Of a stretch of 64,000 bases of DNA, positions 33,724-42,293 are shown in pieces. Each line of letters starts with the position of its first letter. The first letter of the stretch is position 1. The notes under the pieces are model-generated. The model worked only from the letters and a program-made list of their open reading frames with translations. It searched no databases and was not told the DNA's origin. The DNA comes from Belnapia arida. Lineage in GTDB: Bacteria; Pseudomonadota; Alphaproteobacteria; Acetobacterales; Acetobacteraceae. The stretch lies in contig NZ_JAETWB010000001.1 of assembly GCF_016773205.1 (NCBI RefSeq), positions 1,178,001-1,242,000 on the forward strand. The letters are read 5' to 3'. The position numbers and the translations under genes are program-made.

Positions 33724-34719
33724 ATGGCCGATTCCACCGCCATCACCGCCAACTCGATCCCGGCCCCTGCGGCCGAGAATCACGGCATCTGGGGCTTCTC
33801 GCGGGCGCAGTTCGGGGCGCTCGGGGTGATGCTGGCCGTGCTCGCCATCGGGCCCTTCCTGCTCTACCCCGTCTTCCTGATGAAGCTGCTCTGCTTCGCC
33901 CTCTTCGCCTGCGCCTTCAACCTGCTGATCGGCTATGTCGGGCTGCTGAGCTTCGGCCACGCCGCCTATTTCGGCATGGGCGGCTACCTCGCCGGCCATG
34001 CGGCGAAGGTCTGGGGGCTGACGCCGGAGCTCGCCATCATCACCGGCGGCGTGACGGCGGCGCTGCTCGGCGCCGTCGCCGGCTGGGTGGCGATCCGCCG
34101 CCAGGGCATCTACTTCGCCATGATCACCCTGGCGCTGGCGCAGATGATCTACTTCCTCTGCGTGCAGCTGCCCTTCACCGGGGGCGAGGACGGCATCCAG
34201 GCCATCCCGCGCGGCAGCCTGTTCGGCGTCGTCCCGCTCGACCGGGACCTGACGCTCTATTGGGTCGTCGCCGGCATCTTCTTGCTGGGCTTCCTGATGA
34301 TCCACCGGATCATCCACTCGCCCTACGGCATGGTGCTGAAGTCGATCCGCGAGAACGAGCCGCGGGCGATCTCGCTCGGCTACCGGACGGACGACTACAA
34401 GCTGCTCGCCTTCATCCTCTCCGCCGGCCTCGCCGGCGTGGCGGGGGCGACCAAGTCGATCGTCTTCGGCATCGCCACGCTGACCGACGTGCATTGGTCG
34501 ATGTCGGGCGAAGTGGTGCTGATGACGCTGGTCGGCGGCCTTGGCACCGTCTTCGGCCCGGTCGTGGGTGCGGCGGTGATCGTGACGATGCAGAACTACC
34601 TGGCCGAGCTCGGCGCCTGGGTGACGGTGATCCAGGGCGTGATCTTCGTCATCTGCGTGCTCGCCTTCCGCCGCGGCATCGTCGGCGAGATCGGCAACTG
34701 GCTGAAGGTGAAGCTGTAA
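33724..34719 (+). CDS. livM: Branched-chain amino acid-type ABC permease LivM
   Basis: 331-residue permease, partner of LivH. It has the family segments CAFNLLIGYVGLLSFGHAAYFGMGGYLAG, YFAMITLALAQM, the ATPase-docking SPYGMVLKSIRENEPRAISLGY and LVGGLGTVFGPVVGAAVI. An extra N-terminal hydrophilic stretch of about 30 residues precedes the first membrane span. It is the last gene of the operon and is followed after 10 nt by a strong palindrome. Confidence 0.93.
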   Translation: MADSTAITANSIPAPAAENHGIWGFSRAQFGALGVMLAVLAIGPFLLYPVFLMKLLCFALFACAFNLLIGYVGLLSFGHAAYFGMGGYLAGHAAKVWGLTPELAIITGGVTAALLGAVAGWVAIRRQGIYFAMITLALAQMIYFLCVQLPFTGGEDGIQAIPRGSLFGVVPLDRDLTLYWVVAGIFLLGFLMIHRIIHSPYGMVLKSIRENEPRAISLGYRTDDYKLLAFILSAGLAGVAGATKSIVFGIATLTDVHWSMSGEVVLMTLVGGLGTVFGPVVGAAVIVTMQNYLAELGAWVTVIQGVIFVICVLAFRRGIVGEIGNWLKVKL

Positions 34720-34723
34720 GGCA

Positions 34724-34753
34724 GGGCAGGGGGGGCGGTACCGCCCCCCGCCC
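34724..34753. terminator. Perfect G/C palindrome between convergent genes
   Basis: Bases 34730-34749 are fully self-complementary (six G, CGGT/ACCG core, six C), extended by GGGC/GCCC across a 2-nt bulge. The element lies between the livM stop and the end of the minus-strand DUF3297 gene, so it can fold in both transcripts. It lacks T-tracts, so rho-independent release is uncertain. Confidence 0.55.
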
Positions 34754-34756
34754 GGC

Positions 34757-34996
34757 TCATTCGGCCTTGAGATAGGGCTCGACTGTCCCCTTCAGCCTGA
34801 TGGTCATCGGGTTTCCCTTGCGGTCGAGCGTCTTGCCGACCGCGACCCGCACCCAGCCCTCGCTGACGCAGTATTCCTCCACGTTGGTCTTCTCCGCCCC
34901 GTTGAAGCGGATGCCGATGCCGCGCGCGAGCAGTGCGGCATCGTGGAAGGGGCTGCGGGGGTCGGTCGCCAGGCGGTCCGGCAGGGTCTCGGTCAT
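34757..34996 (-). CDS. DUF3297 family protein
   Basis: 79-residue protein from ATG 34996; an in-frame ATG nine codons upstream is possible. The sequence matches the conserved small DUF3297 family almost end to end (LPDRLATDPRSPFHD, ARGIGIRFNGAEKTNVEEYC, SEGWVRVAVGKTLDRKGNPM, KGTVEPYLK). Members are sometimes labelled glutathione peroxidase, with no basis visible here. Function unknown. It follows the cysteine-dioxygenase-type gene by 67 nt on the same strand. Confidence 0.87.
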   Translation of the reverse strand: MTETLPDRLATDPRSPFHDAALLARGIGIRFNGAEKTNVEEYCVSEGWVRVAVGKTLDRKGNPMTIRLKGTVEPYLKAE

Positions 34997-35063
34997 GGCC
35001 TGTCCTTCGGGCATGTCTTGCATGACGCGGTGATAGCGAGGGCACGCCGCGCCGCCAACAGCC

Positions 35064-35660
35064 TCAGGCCGCCAGTTCCTGGCTGCGGTCCCAGAGATTG
35101 GGCACCGCCTTGTTGTGGTAGCCGGAGATGAAGGGCCGCGCCGCCCCCGTTGCCGGGTCGAAGACGCTGCGGGCGATGGCGCCGATATTGCCGCCATAGC
35201 AATGGATGCTGATGCTCACGCGGTCGGCGAAGGCGTTCTCCACCACATGGATGTCGTAGGTATCGGCCGAAACCGGCACTACCTCGCCGGGCCGCAGCCG
35301 GTCCACCTGGCCCGGGCGCATCGGCCCGCCGACCGGGCCCGGCCGCATCTCGGTCGAGACCTCCTCGCCCCGCAGCATGCCGACCAGGCCCCAGACGGTG
35401 TGGTTGTGGACCGGCGTGCGCTGCCCCGGCCCCCAGACGAAGCTGACGACGCAGAAGCGCTCCGTCGGATCGCAATGCAGCAGGTATTGTCGGTAGGTCG
35501 GCCCGGCCTCGGCCATCTCCGCCGGCAGCCAGTCGTCCTTCGCGACCAGGCCGCGCAACAGCCCGGCCCCTTCGGTCAGCCAGCGGGCCTCCCCAGCCCC
35601 GGAATCGGCCAGCCGGGTCATGGCCTGGATAAAGCCCCGGAGCCTGATCAGTCCTGACAT
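35064..35660 (-). CDS. Cysteine dioxygenase-type (thiol dioxygenase) cupin protein
   Basis: 198-residue protein from ATG 35660. The cupin iron site is visible as VHNHTVWG (two His of the HxH pair) and DIHVVEN (third His); all three metal ligands are His, as in thiol dioxygenases. YRQYLLHCDPTERFCVVSFVW and HCYGGNIG flank it. Family members oxidise cysteine or 3-mercaptopropionate to the sulfinic acid. The sequence does not decide between these. It is divergent from a cupin gene 100 nt away. Confidence 0.87.
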   Translation of the reverse strand: MSGLIRLRGFIQAMTRLADSGAGEARWLTEGAGLLRGLVAKDDWLPAEMAEAGPTYRQYLLHCDPTERFCVVSFVWGPGQRTPVHNHTVWGLVGMLRGEEVSTEMRPGPVGGPMRPGQVDRLRPGEVVPVSADTYDIHVVENAFADRVSISIHCYGGNIGAIARSVFDPATGAARPFISGYHNKAVPNLWDRSQELAA

Positions 35661-35760
35661 GTCAGTCCCTCCCTCAGGCATGGAAGCTTATCGCGGCTGC
35701 GCCGCATTGGAACGGGTTTCCGTGACAACGCGTTTTCATGCCAGCAACAAGGAGGCGCCG

Positions 35761-36240
35761 ATGAGCCCGGAACTGCTGGTCTTCGCCGATGACGGCACCA
35801 TCCCGAACAACCCGCGCCTGCCCGTGCTGCTGTTCCGCGGTGCGGTGCCCGCGGGCGGGCCGGAGGCGGCCGAGGCGCTCTTCGCCCGGCATGGCTGGCC
35901 GCCGGCCTGGCGCAACGGCATCTACCCCTATCACCACTACCATCCGAATGCGCATGAGGCGCTGGCGATCGCCCGGGGCCGGGTGCAGGTGATATTGGGC
36001 GGGGAGCGGGGGCAGGCGCTCGATCTCGAAGCGGGCGATGTGGTGGTGTTGCCGGCCGGCACGGGGCACCGCAACCTCGGCGCCAGCCCGGACCTGCTGG
36101 TGGTCGGCGCCTATCCGCCGGGGCAGGCGCCGGAGGAATATCGCGGCCGGCCCGGCGAGCATGAGCGGGCCATCGCCGCCATCCCCGCCCTGCCGGACCC
36201 GCCGGGTGAGCCCGTCACCGGCGCCCCTTGGCCGCTGTGA
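35761..36240 (+). CDS. Cupin-domain protein
   Basis: 159-residue single-domain cupin from ATG 35761, preceded by the strong ribosome site AAGGAGG. Cupin motif 1 is YHHYHPNAHEALAIARGRVQVILGG (about residues 57-81) and motif 2 is GDVVVLPAGTGHRNLG (about 94-109). The His/Glu metal ligands are present. Relatives resemble the YjlB family. The substrate is unknown. Confidence 0.86.
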   Translation: MSPELLVFADDGTIPNNPRLPVLLFRGAVPAGGPEAAEALFARHGWPPAWRNGIYPYHHYHPNAHEALAIARGRVQVILGGERGQALDLEAGDVVVLPAGTGHRNLGASPDLLVVGAYPPGQAPEEYRGRPGEHERAIAAIPALPDPPGEPVTGAPWPL

Positions 36241-36280
36241 CCGGGCCATGACAGGCTCGCCGGCCATGGAGGAGCCTGTC

Positions 36281-36916
36281 ATGACCGAACTCTTCGAGAT
36301 CCTGCACAGCACCCGCGCCATGCGCAGGCTGAAGCCGGATCCGGTGCCGGATGCGCTGATCGCCAAGATCCTCCGCGCCGGCGCCTCGGCCGCGAATGGC
36401 GGCAACACCCAGCGCTGGCGGTTCCTCGTGGTGAAGGACCCGGCGGTGAAGAAGGCCGTGCAGGTCTGGTACAAGCGCGCCTATGACGAGGTGATCGGCC
36501 CACGCTACGCCGGCAGCGCGCCGCCGCCCGGCGTCACGGCGGAGCGCTACGCAAGGCAGCATGCCGCGGTCGAGTACCTGACGGAGCATTTCCACGAGGC
36601 GCCGGTCTGGATCGTCGCCTGCATCGCCGAGGAAAAGCCGACGCGGTGGTCCGGCGCCTCGATCTACCCGGCGGTGCAGAACATACTGCTGGCGGCGCGG
36701 GCGCTTGGCCTGGGTGCGACGCTGACGACGCGGCACCTGCTTTATGAGAAGGAAGCGGAGGCGGCGCTCGGCCTGCCCCCCGGCGTGCATTCCTATGCGA
36801 TCCTGCCCATCGGTTATCCGATGGGCCGCTTCGGGCCGGTCGGGCGCGGCCCACTCCGGGACATCACCTTCCTCGACCGCTGGGGCGAGACCTGGGACAT
36901 CCCGGAGGAAGGGTGA
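36281..36916 (+). CDS. Nitroreductase family protein
   Basis: 211-residue flavoprotein from ATG 36281, chosen because GGAGGAG lies just upstream. The FMN-binding N-terminal motif STRAMRRLKPDPVPD, ASAANGGNTQRWRF for the phosphate/ring contact, and YPAVQNILLAARALGLGATLTT are all typical. ILPIGYPMGRFGPVGR near the C-terminus completes the fold. These enzymes use NAD(P)H to reduce nitro compounds, quinones or enones. The gene ends 6 nt from a convergent alcohol dehydrogenase gene. Confidence 0.9.
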   Translation: MTELFEILHSTRAMRRLKPDPVPDALIAKILRAGASAANGGNTQRWRFLVVKDPAVKKAVQVWYKRAYDEVIGPRYAGSAPPPGVTAERYARQHAAVEYLTEHFHEAPVWIVACIAEEKPTRWSGASIYPAVQNILLAARALGLGATLTTRHLLYEKEAEAALGLPPGVHSYAILPIGYPMGRFGPVGRGPLRDITFLDRWGETWDIPEEG

Positions 36917-36922
36917 CGCCGC

Positions 36923-37984
36923 CTACCCGGCGACGAGCACCACGCGGCCGGTGATCTTGCCCTCCTTCAGCCGGTGCAGCACGGCATCGGCATTGCGCTG
37001 CGGCTGGTTCTCGACCGGGATGGGCGGGATCTGGCCCTGCTTGGCGATGTCGATGAGCGCCCGCAGCTCCTTGACGTTGCCGACATAGCTGCCCTGGACC
37101 GTCAGCGCCTTGATCGGCATGAGGGGCAGCGGGATGTTCATCTCGCCGCCGAACAGCCCGACCTGCACCAGCTTGCCGCCCTTGCGCAGCGCATCGAAGG
37201 CGAAGCGCGCGGTCTGGGTGCCGTTCACCAGGTCGACCACGCCCGCCACCGGCCCGCCGCAGGCCTCAATGATGCGCTGGGTGGTGTCCTCGCCCGAGGC
37301 GAGCACGGTGTCGCTGGCGCCCTGCTTCTTGGCGGCCGCCAGCTTGTCCTCGGCGACATCGACCACGCAGATGCGGCGATGGCCGAGCGCCTTCAGGATG
37401 GCGATGGCGTTCAGCCCGAGACCGCCGGCGCCGACCAGCACCACCGGCTCGTCAGGCTCCAGCGGCAGCAGCTTGTTGACCGCCGAATAGACGGTGACGC
37501 CGGAGCAGGCATAGGTCGCGGCGAGCGAGGGGTCGACGCCCTCGATGTCGATCAGGTGCTTCACATGCGTCGCCAGCACATGCGTCGCGTAGCCGCCGTT
37601 CTGGTAGACGCCGAGGCTGCGCCCGTTGAGGCACATATTCTCCTCGTCGCGCTGGCAGATGGCGCATTTGCCGCAGCCGACCCAGGGGTAGACGACGCGG
37701 ATGTCGCCGACCTTGCTGCCCTGGTTCGCGGCCTCGGGCCCGAGCTTGACGACCCGGCCGACGATTTCATGCCCCATGGCGAGCGGCAGCTTCACGCCGC
37801 GGTCGGTCAGCCGCATCTTGCCGCGGCTGCCGAGGTCATACTCGCCTTCCCAGATATGCAGATCGGAATGGCAGACGCCGGCATGCGTCACCTCGAGCAG
37901 CACCTCGGCGCCCTTCGGCTCGGGCGTCGGCATCTCGATTTCCTGCAACGGTTGTCCCGTCTCGACCACGGCCCAGGCGCGCAT
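36923..37984 (-). CDS. Zinc-dependent alcohol dehydrogenase
   Basis: 353-residue medium-chain alcohol dehydrogenase from ATG 37984, preceded by GGGAGAGAACGC. Catalytic zinc ligands lie in THAGVCHSDLH and MGHEIVG. The structural-zinc cysteines are in VGCGKCAICQRDEENMC. The NAD loop is VLVGAGGLGLNAIAIL. Length and motifs match AdhP/AdhA-type ethanol and broad primary alcohol dehydrogenases. All metal ligands are retained. It stands alone on the minus strand. Confidence 0.92.
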   Translation of the reverse strand: MRAWAVVETGQPLQEIEMPTPEPKGAEVLLEVTHAGVCHSDLHIWEGEYDLGSRGKMRLTDRGVKLPLAMGHEIVGRVVKLGPEAANQGSKVGDIRVVYPWVGCGKCAICQRDEENMCLNGRSLGVYQNGGYATHVLATHVKHLIDIEGVDPSLAATYACSGVTVYSAVNKLLPLEPDEPVVLVGAGGLGLNAIAILKALGHRRICVVDVAEDKLAAAKKQGASDTVLASGEDTTQRIIEACGGPVAGVVDLVNGTQTARFAFDALRKGGKLVQVGLFGGEMNIPLPLMPIKALTVQGSYVGNVKELRALIDIAKQGQIPPIPVENQPQRNADAVLHRLKEGKITGRVVLVAG

Positions 37985-38056
37985 CGCGTTCTCTCCCACT
38001 TGATAAGCCGATGGGACCGCGCCGCGCGGCTGCGGTCAAGCGGGGCGAGAGCAAAC

Positions 38057-38080
38057 CCCGGGCGGCCGGGCTCGCCCGGG
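38057..38080 (-). terminator. Hairpin downstream of the Bug binding protein gene
   Basis: Perfect 8-bp arms CCCGGGCG/CGCCCGGG with an 8-nt loop are followed on the minus strand by GTTTGC. It lies 137 nt past the 38217 stop and upstream of the alcohol dehydrogenase gene, so it could separate the two transcripts. The 232-nt gap also has a CGTTCGAACG palindrome at 38094-38103. Confidence 0.45.
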
Positions 38081-38216
38081 CGGGTAACTGGGTCGTTCGA
38101 ACGAAGAGCCGGAGCGGCGTCCGCGAGCACGGTCGGACGGAGGCTGCTCTGGTCGGCGGCGATCCCGCGCTCCTCCAAGACCCGGCCCATTCGGGGGTGG
38201 AGGATGCGGCGGCGCC

Positions 38217-39179
38217 TCAATCGGGCCGGATGCCGTTCTCGTGGACGACGCGGCCCCAGGTCCCGATCTGCCGGTCTAGGAAGGCGGCGAAGTCGGCCGG
38301 GCCCTTCGGGTCGACATCGACGCCGAGCGTTCCGGTCAGCCGCTCCAGCACGGAGGGGACCTTCAGCGCCTCGCGTAGCGCCGCCTCGAAGCGGGCGCGG
38401 ATCGGCGCCGGCGTCGCCGCCGGGCCGAGCACGCCCCAGAAGGCCTCCGCCGTCACCTTCACCCCGAGTTCCGTGAGCGTCGGCGCATCGGGGGCGACGG
38501 TGGAGCGCTTCGTTCCGGTGCTGGCCAGCGGGCGGATCGCCTTGGCCTCGAGCTGGGGGACGAAGATCGTGCCCGTCGCCGTCGGCAGGTCGACCTCGCC
38601 GGCGGAGGCGGCGACGCCGAGGGGCCCGCCGCCGCGATAGGGGACGTGGACGAGGCTGATCCCCGCCTCCTTCTCCACCAGCTTCATCGTCAGATGCGCG
38701 AGGGAGCCGTTGCCGATGGTGCCGTAGGTAACCGTCTCCGGCTTCGCCTTGGCCGCCGCCACCAGGGCGGGGAAGTCCCGCCAGGGCCGCGTATGGAAGG
38801 CGGTGATGACCATGGGCGAGGTGCCGATCAGCAGCACCGGCGCCAGGTCCTTCTGCGTGTCGAAGCCGAGGTTGGAGATCAGCGCCGGGTTCACCGCATG
38901 GGTGTCGAAGACCAGCACCCAGCTGTTGCCGTCCGGCGCCGAGCGGGCCACGTCGCGCGTGCCGATCGCCCCCGAGGCGCCGGCCTTGTTCTCGACGACG
39001 ACCGGCACGCCGAGCGCCGCCGAGAGATGCGGCTGCAACAGGCGCGAGATGGCATCGACGCTGCCGCCGGGCGGGAAGGGGGCGACGAGGCGGACAGGGC
39101 CGTTCGGCCAGGCAGGCTGGGCGATGGCGGGCGCGGCGAGGACGAGCCCCGTGCCGAGCACGGTGCGGCGGGTCAGCAT
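38217..39179 (-). CDS. TctC/Bug-family substrate-binding protein
   Basis: 320-residue periplasmic solute-binding protein. The signal peptide TRRTVLGTGLVLAAPAIAQ precedes the canonical WPNGPVRLVAPFPPGGSVDA, VVENKAGASGAIGTRDVA and YGTIGNGSLAHLTM loops, and HVPYRGGGP closes lobe two. No tctA/tctB partner is nearby. It is an orphan Bug protein like the one at 10344-11309, but from a different subgroup. Confidence 0.92.
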   Translation of the reverse strand: MLTRRTVLGTGLVLAAPAIAQPAWPNGPVRLVAPFPPGGSVDAISRLLQPHLSAALGVPVVVENKAGASGAIGTRDVARSAPDGNSWVLVFDTHAVNPALISNLGFDTQKDLAPVLLIGTSPMVITAFHTRPWRDFPALVAAAKAKPETVTYGTIGNGSLAHLTMKLVEKEAGISLVHVPYRGGGPLGVAASAGEVDLPTATGTIFVPQLEAKAIRPLASTGTKRSTVAPDAPTLTELGVKVTAEAFWGVLGPAATPAPIRARFEAALREALKVPSVLERLTGTLGVDVDPKGPADFAAFLDRQIGTWGRVVHENGIRPD

Positions 39180-39309
39180 GGTTGGACCTCCCTGTTTCCG
39201 CTTTTAGGCCGCGAAGCCGCCGCTGCGGTCAAGGCCGGCGATGGACGGGCGCCGCTCCCGCCCGCTAGCCTCGGCGGACAACCAAGAACGACTCCGGAGG
39301 AAACCATCC

Positions 39310-40557
39310 ATGATGCTGCGCCGCCATCTCTGGCCGCTGGCCTTGCTGCCGCTGCTCGCCTGCGCCGGGCAGGACCGCGCGCCGACCGCCGCCACGCCCT
39401 CGCGCCAAGCGGTGCTGGATGGCGCGCTGCGCCAGCAGGTCGAGGGCGGCAAGGTCGCGGCCATCTCCGCCGTGGTCATCCGCGCCGATGGCGAGGTACT
39501 CTACGAGGGCCATGCAGGCGGCGCGAATCCCGACAGTCTCTTCCGCCTCGCCTCGATGACAAAGCCCGTCACCAGCGTCGCGGTGATGACGCTGGTGGAG
39601 GACGGCAGGCTGCGGCTCGACGATCCGCTGGCGAAGCACCTGCCGGAATTCCGCGGCCTGCGCGTGCGCGAGGCGAATGGCGGGCTGGTCGCTGCCCGTC
39701 AGCCGACGATCCGCGACCTGCTGCGGCACATGGGCGGCTTCTCCTACAGCTTCCTCAACCTCCCCGGCATGGTCGAGGCCTATGCGCGGGAGGGCGTGGA
39801 TGACGGGCTAGCCGCGCCGGGCCGCACGACGCGCGACAACATGCGGCGCCTGGCCCGTGCGCCCTTGCAGGCGCAGCCCGGCACGGTCTGGGCCTATTCG
39901 CTGGCGACCGACGTGCTCGGCGCCGTCGTCGAGCGCGTCAGCGGCAAGCCGCTCGATGCCTACATCCAGGAGCGCATCGCGGGCCCGCTGCGGATGACGA
40001 GCTTCGCCTTCCATGTCCCCGAGGCCGTGCGCCCGCGCATGGTGGCGGCGATGCAGCCGACGCCGGAGGGGCTGCGCCCGATCCGCTCAGGCGACCGGGT
40101 ACCCTATCCGCTGACCCGCGGCACCTGGGTCTCCGACCCCGAGCGCGCCTTCAGCCGCACCGCCTATCCCTCGGGCGGGGCGGGCGCCACGGCGCATCTC
40201 GGCGACTACGCGCGCTTCACCCGCATGCTGCTGAACGGCGGCGAGCTGGACGGCGTACGCATCCTGAAGGCGGAGACAGTGGCGGAGATGACGCGCGGCC
40301 AGACCGGCGGCCTGCCCGTCAACCTTCGCGGGGCGGGCTATGACTTCGGCTACGGCTTCAGCGTGGTGACGGACCCGGCGGGGGCGAAGACCCGCCAGCC
40401 GGTGGGCACCTATGGCTGGGGCGGCATCTACGGCACCGGCTTCTTCGTCGATCCGGTGAACCGGCTGGCCACCATCGTCATGACCCAGACCGCGACCAAT
40501 GGCGGCGCCGCGGCGAACGAGGTGCGCGAGGCTTTCTACGGCACCATGGCGCAGTAA
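39310..40557 (+). CDS. Serine hydrolase (beta-lactamase/esterase family), predicted lipoprotein
   Basis: 415-residue protein from ATG 39310. The signal MMLRRHLWPLALLPLLAC carries a lipobox (LLAC), so the mature enzyme should be membrane-anchored. The nucleophile motif SMTK follows LFRLA at about residue 82, and the tyrosine motif is WAYSLATDVLG. The block LLRHMGGFSYSF and the end YGWGGIYGTGFFVDP are typical of class C beta-lactamase-like esterases and D-aminopeptidases. An esterase role is more likely than antibiotic hydrolysis. Confidence 0.9.
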   Translation: MMLRRHLWPLALLPLLACAGQDRAPTAATPSRQAVLDGALRQQVEGGKVAAISAVVIRADGEVLYEGHAGGANPDSLFRLASMTKPVTSVAVMTLVEDGRLRLDDPLAKHLPEFRGLRVREANGGLVAARQPTIRDLLRHMGGFSYSFLNLPGMVEAYAREGVDDGLAAPGRTTRDNMRRLARAPLQAQPGTVWAYSLATDVLGAVVERVSGKPLDAYIQERIAGPLRMTSFAFHVPEAVRPRMVAAMQPTPEGLRPIRSGDRVPYPLTRGTWVSDPERAFSRTAYPSGGAGATAHLGDYARFTRMLLNGGELDGVRILKAETVAEMTRGQTGGLPVNLRGAGYDFGYGFSVVTDPAGAKTRQPVGTYGWGGIYGTGFFVDPVNRLATIVMTQTATNGGAAANEVREAFYGTMAQ

Positions 40558-40603
40558 ATCCGGTACACTCTTCCCACACGGATCGTCAGCGGGAGCCCTG
40601 CCG

Positions 40604-41185
40604 GTGGAGATCTACCTGAAGTTAATCGAGGAGATCCCGCAGCCGGTCGCCCGCGACACTGCCTTTGCCAAGCTGGACGAGCGCCTGCAGGAGATCTGGA
40701 TCGAAGCCTACCCAATGACCGGTGGCGAACTGCTGACCGTCACCCTCGGCGGCAAGCCGGGGGAGGCAGGCGCGGTCAGCACCCTCTTTGACCTCCAGCC
40801 CAAGGGTTCGAAGACCGAGGACCGCGTCGTTGCCGTCTGGGGCATCTCGAAATCCGAGCCGGCCAACACCCGCGACACCAGCCGCATGGCCGGCTTCCTC
40901 AACGGCGTCTGGTCCCCGACCTATGCCGGGCGGGACCGCGGCCATTTCTTCGCCCACACCATGGGCGGCGGGACCGATATCAACCTTTTCCCGCAACTCG
41001 CCGCGGTGAACCGCGGCGGCGAATGGCGGCGGATGGAGCGCTTCGCCGTCGAGAACCCCGGCACATTCTGCTTCATCCGCCCGATCTATCGCGGATCGAG
41101 CTGGACCCCGGCCGAGCTCGAATACGGCATCTACACCATGCCGCCCCAGCCCTTCCGCTTCTGGGGCAACCTCTTCCCGAACTGA
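40604..41185 (+). CDS. NucA-like (DNA/RNA non-specific) nuclease-domain protein
   Basis: 193-residue protein from GTG 40604, with GGGAG 8 nt upstream; the frame is open into the preceding gene but that part is not coding-like. Its C-terminal half has the beta-beta-alpha-metal nuclease pattern: AGRDRGHFFAHTMGGGTD (general-base His in RGH, about residues 107-124) and INLFPQLAAVNRGGEWRRME (metal-binding Asn). This resembles the Endonuclea_NS_2 family found in bacterial toxins and effectors. No signal peptide and no obvious immunity gene adjoin it. Activity is inferred from motifs only. Confidence 0.65.
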   Translation: MEIYLKLIEEIPQPVARDTAFAKLDERLQEIWIEAYPMTGGELLTVTLGGKPGEAGAVSTLFDLQPKGSKTEDRVVAVWGISKSEPANTRDTSRMAGFLNGVWSPTYAGRDRGHFFAHTMGGGTDINLFPQLAAVNRGGEWRRMERFAVENPGTFCFIRPIYRGSSWTPAELEYGIYTMPPQPFRFWGNLFPN

Positions 41186-41192
41186 CCACCGC

Positions 41193-42293
41193 TCAAAGCG
41201 GCCGCGCTGACCCGCCCGACGCCTTGGCCGCCGTCAGCACGCGGCGGATTTCGCCCTCGGCCTTCTCTAGCTCCTTCGTGGCGCTCGCCCGCTGCGCCTG
41301 CGCCTCGTTGGCGATGCGGAGGCTGTCCTCGATGGTTGCCACCAGCGAGGCATTGGCGCGCTTCACAGCCTCGATGTCGAAGACACCGCGCTCGATCTGC
41401 TGGCGCGCTTCCAGGTTGCCCTGCCGCAGGCGCTCGGCATTGCCGGTCAGCAGCTCGTTGGTGAGGTCGGTCGCCTCCTTCAGCGTCCGCCCGGCCTCGC
41501 GCATGTTCTGGATGGCGAGCGCTTGCGCCAGCTGCTGGCGCCAGAGCGGCACGGTATTGGCGATGACGCTCTGGATCTTGGAGGCGAGGGCCTTGTCATT
41601 CTCCTGGATCAGCCGGATCGAGGGCAGGGCCTGCATCGCCACCTGGCGGGTCAGGCGAAGGTCGTGGACACGCCGCTCCAGCTCGTCGCGGGCGGTGCGC
41701 AGGTCGCGCAGCTTCTGCGCCGCCGTCGAATCACCGCCCTCGACGGCCTTGGCCATGGCGGGGATCGCCTCACGCTCGACGCGGCCGAGCACGCTCTCGC
41801 CGGCGGCGATGTGGTCGCCGAGGGCGTGGAACCATTCGAGCGTCGCCGAGTAGAGCCGCTCCAGCTTCTCGACATCCTCGAGCAGCCGGGTGCGGTGGGT
41901 GTCGAGCTTGTCGCCGACCGCCTCGACCTGGCCCTTGATGCTCTCGTAGCGCTGCAGGACGCGGGCCGTCTCGGCCCTGGCACGGCCGAAGAGGCGTGCC
42001 AGCCAGCCGGTCTTCTCGCCGAGGCCGCGCATGTCGAAGCCGCGCAGCGTGCCGATCAGCGTGGACAGGGTGACGCCGGCCTCGCCGGCCTCGCGGTTGC
42101 GGGCGCCTTCCAGCATGGCGTCGGCGGCGATGGTGGCGCGGTTCTGCGCCTCCTGGCCGAAGCGCAGGATGCTGGCGGGGTCGGCGACATCGAGCTGCGC
42201 CGCGAGCCGTGTCACCTCGGCCTCGCGCGGCGGCAACACCGGCTCCAGCTCAACCGTCTTCTGTTCGACCATCGTCTGCTGGGTTTCGCTCAT
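41193..42293 (-). CDS. TelA-family toxic anion resistance protein
   Basis: 366-residue, strongly helical and coiled-coil protein of the TelA/KlaA family. Diagnostic stretches are RFGQEAQNRATIAADAML, LFGRARAETARVLQRYESIK, VWRQQLAQALAIQN-like PLWRQQLAQALAIQNMR, and KEATDLTNELLTGNAERLRQ. The family is linked to tellurite and other stress phenotypes, but its biochemical role is unsettled. It overlaps the XpaC-like gene by 4 nt, so the two are translated together; this pairing is conserved widely. Confidence 0.92.
   Translation of the reverse strand: MSETQQTMVEQKTVELEPVLPPREAEVTRLAAQLDVADPASILRFGQEAQNRATIAADAMLEGARNREAGEAGVTLSTLIGTLRGFDMRGLGEKTGWLARLFGRARAETARVLQRYESIKGQVEAVGDKLDTHRTRLLEDVEKLERLYSATLEWFHALGDHIAAGESVLGRVEREAIPAMAKAVEGGDSTAAQKLRDLRTARDELERRVHDLRLTRQVAMQALPSIRLIQENDKALASKIQSVIANTVPLWRQQLAQALAIQNMREAGRTLKEATDLTNELLTGNAERLRQGNLEARQQIERGVFDIEAVKRANASLVATIEDSLRIANEAQAQRASATKELEKAEGEIRRVLTAAKASGGSARPL

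Noticed and set aside
31590-33752. 720-codon minus-strand frame opposite binding protein copy 4 and livH
   Set aside because: Composition (His/Arg/Asp-rich) and antisense position match a shadow frame; opposing genes have clear motifs.
38094-38103. CGTTCGAACG palindrome upstream of the alcohol dehydrogenase gene
   Set aside because: Ten bases of this composition can arise by chance; no regulator gene is adjacent, so it is only mentioned under the nearby hairpin.
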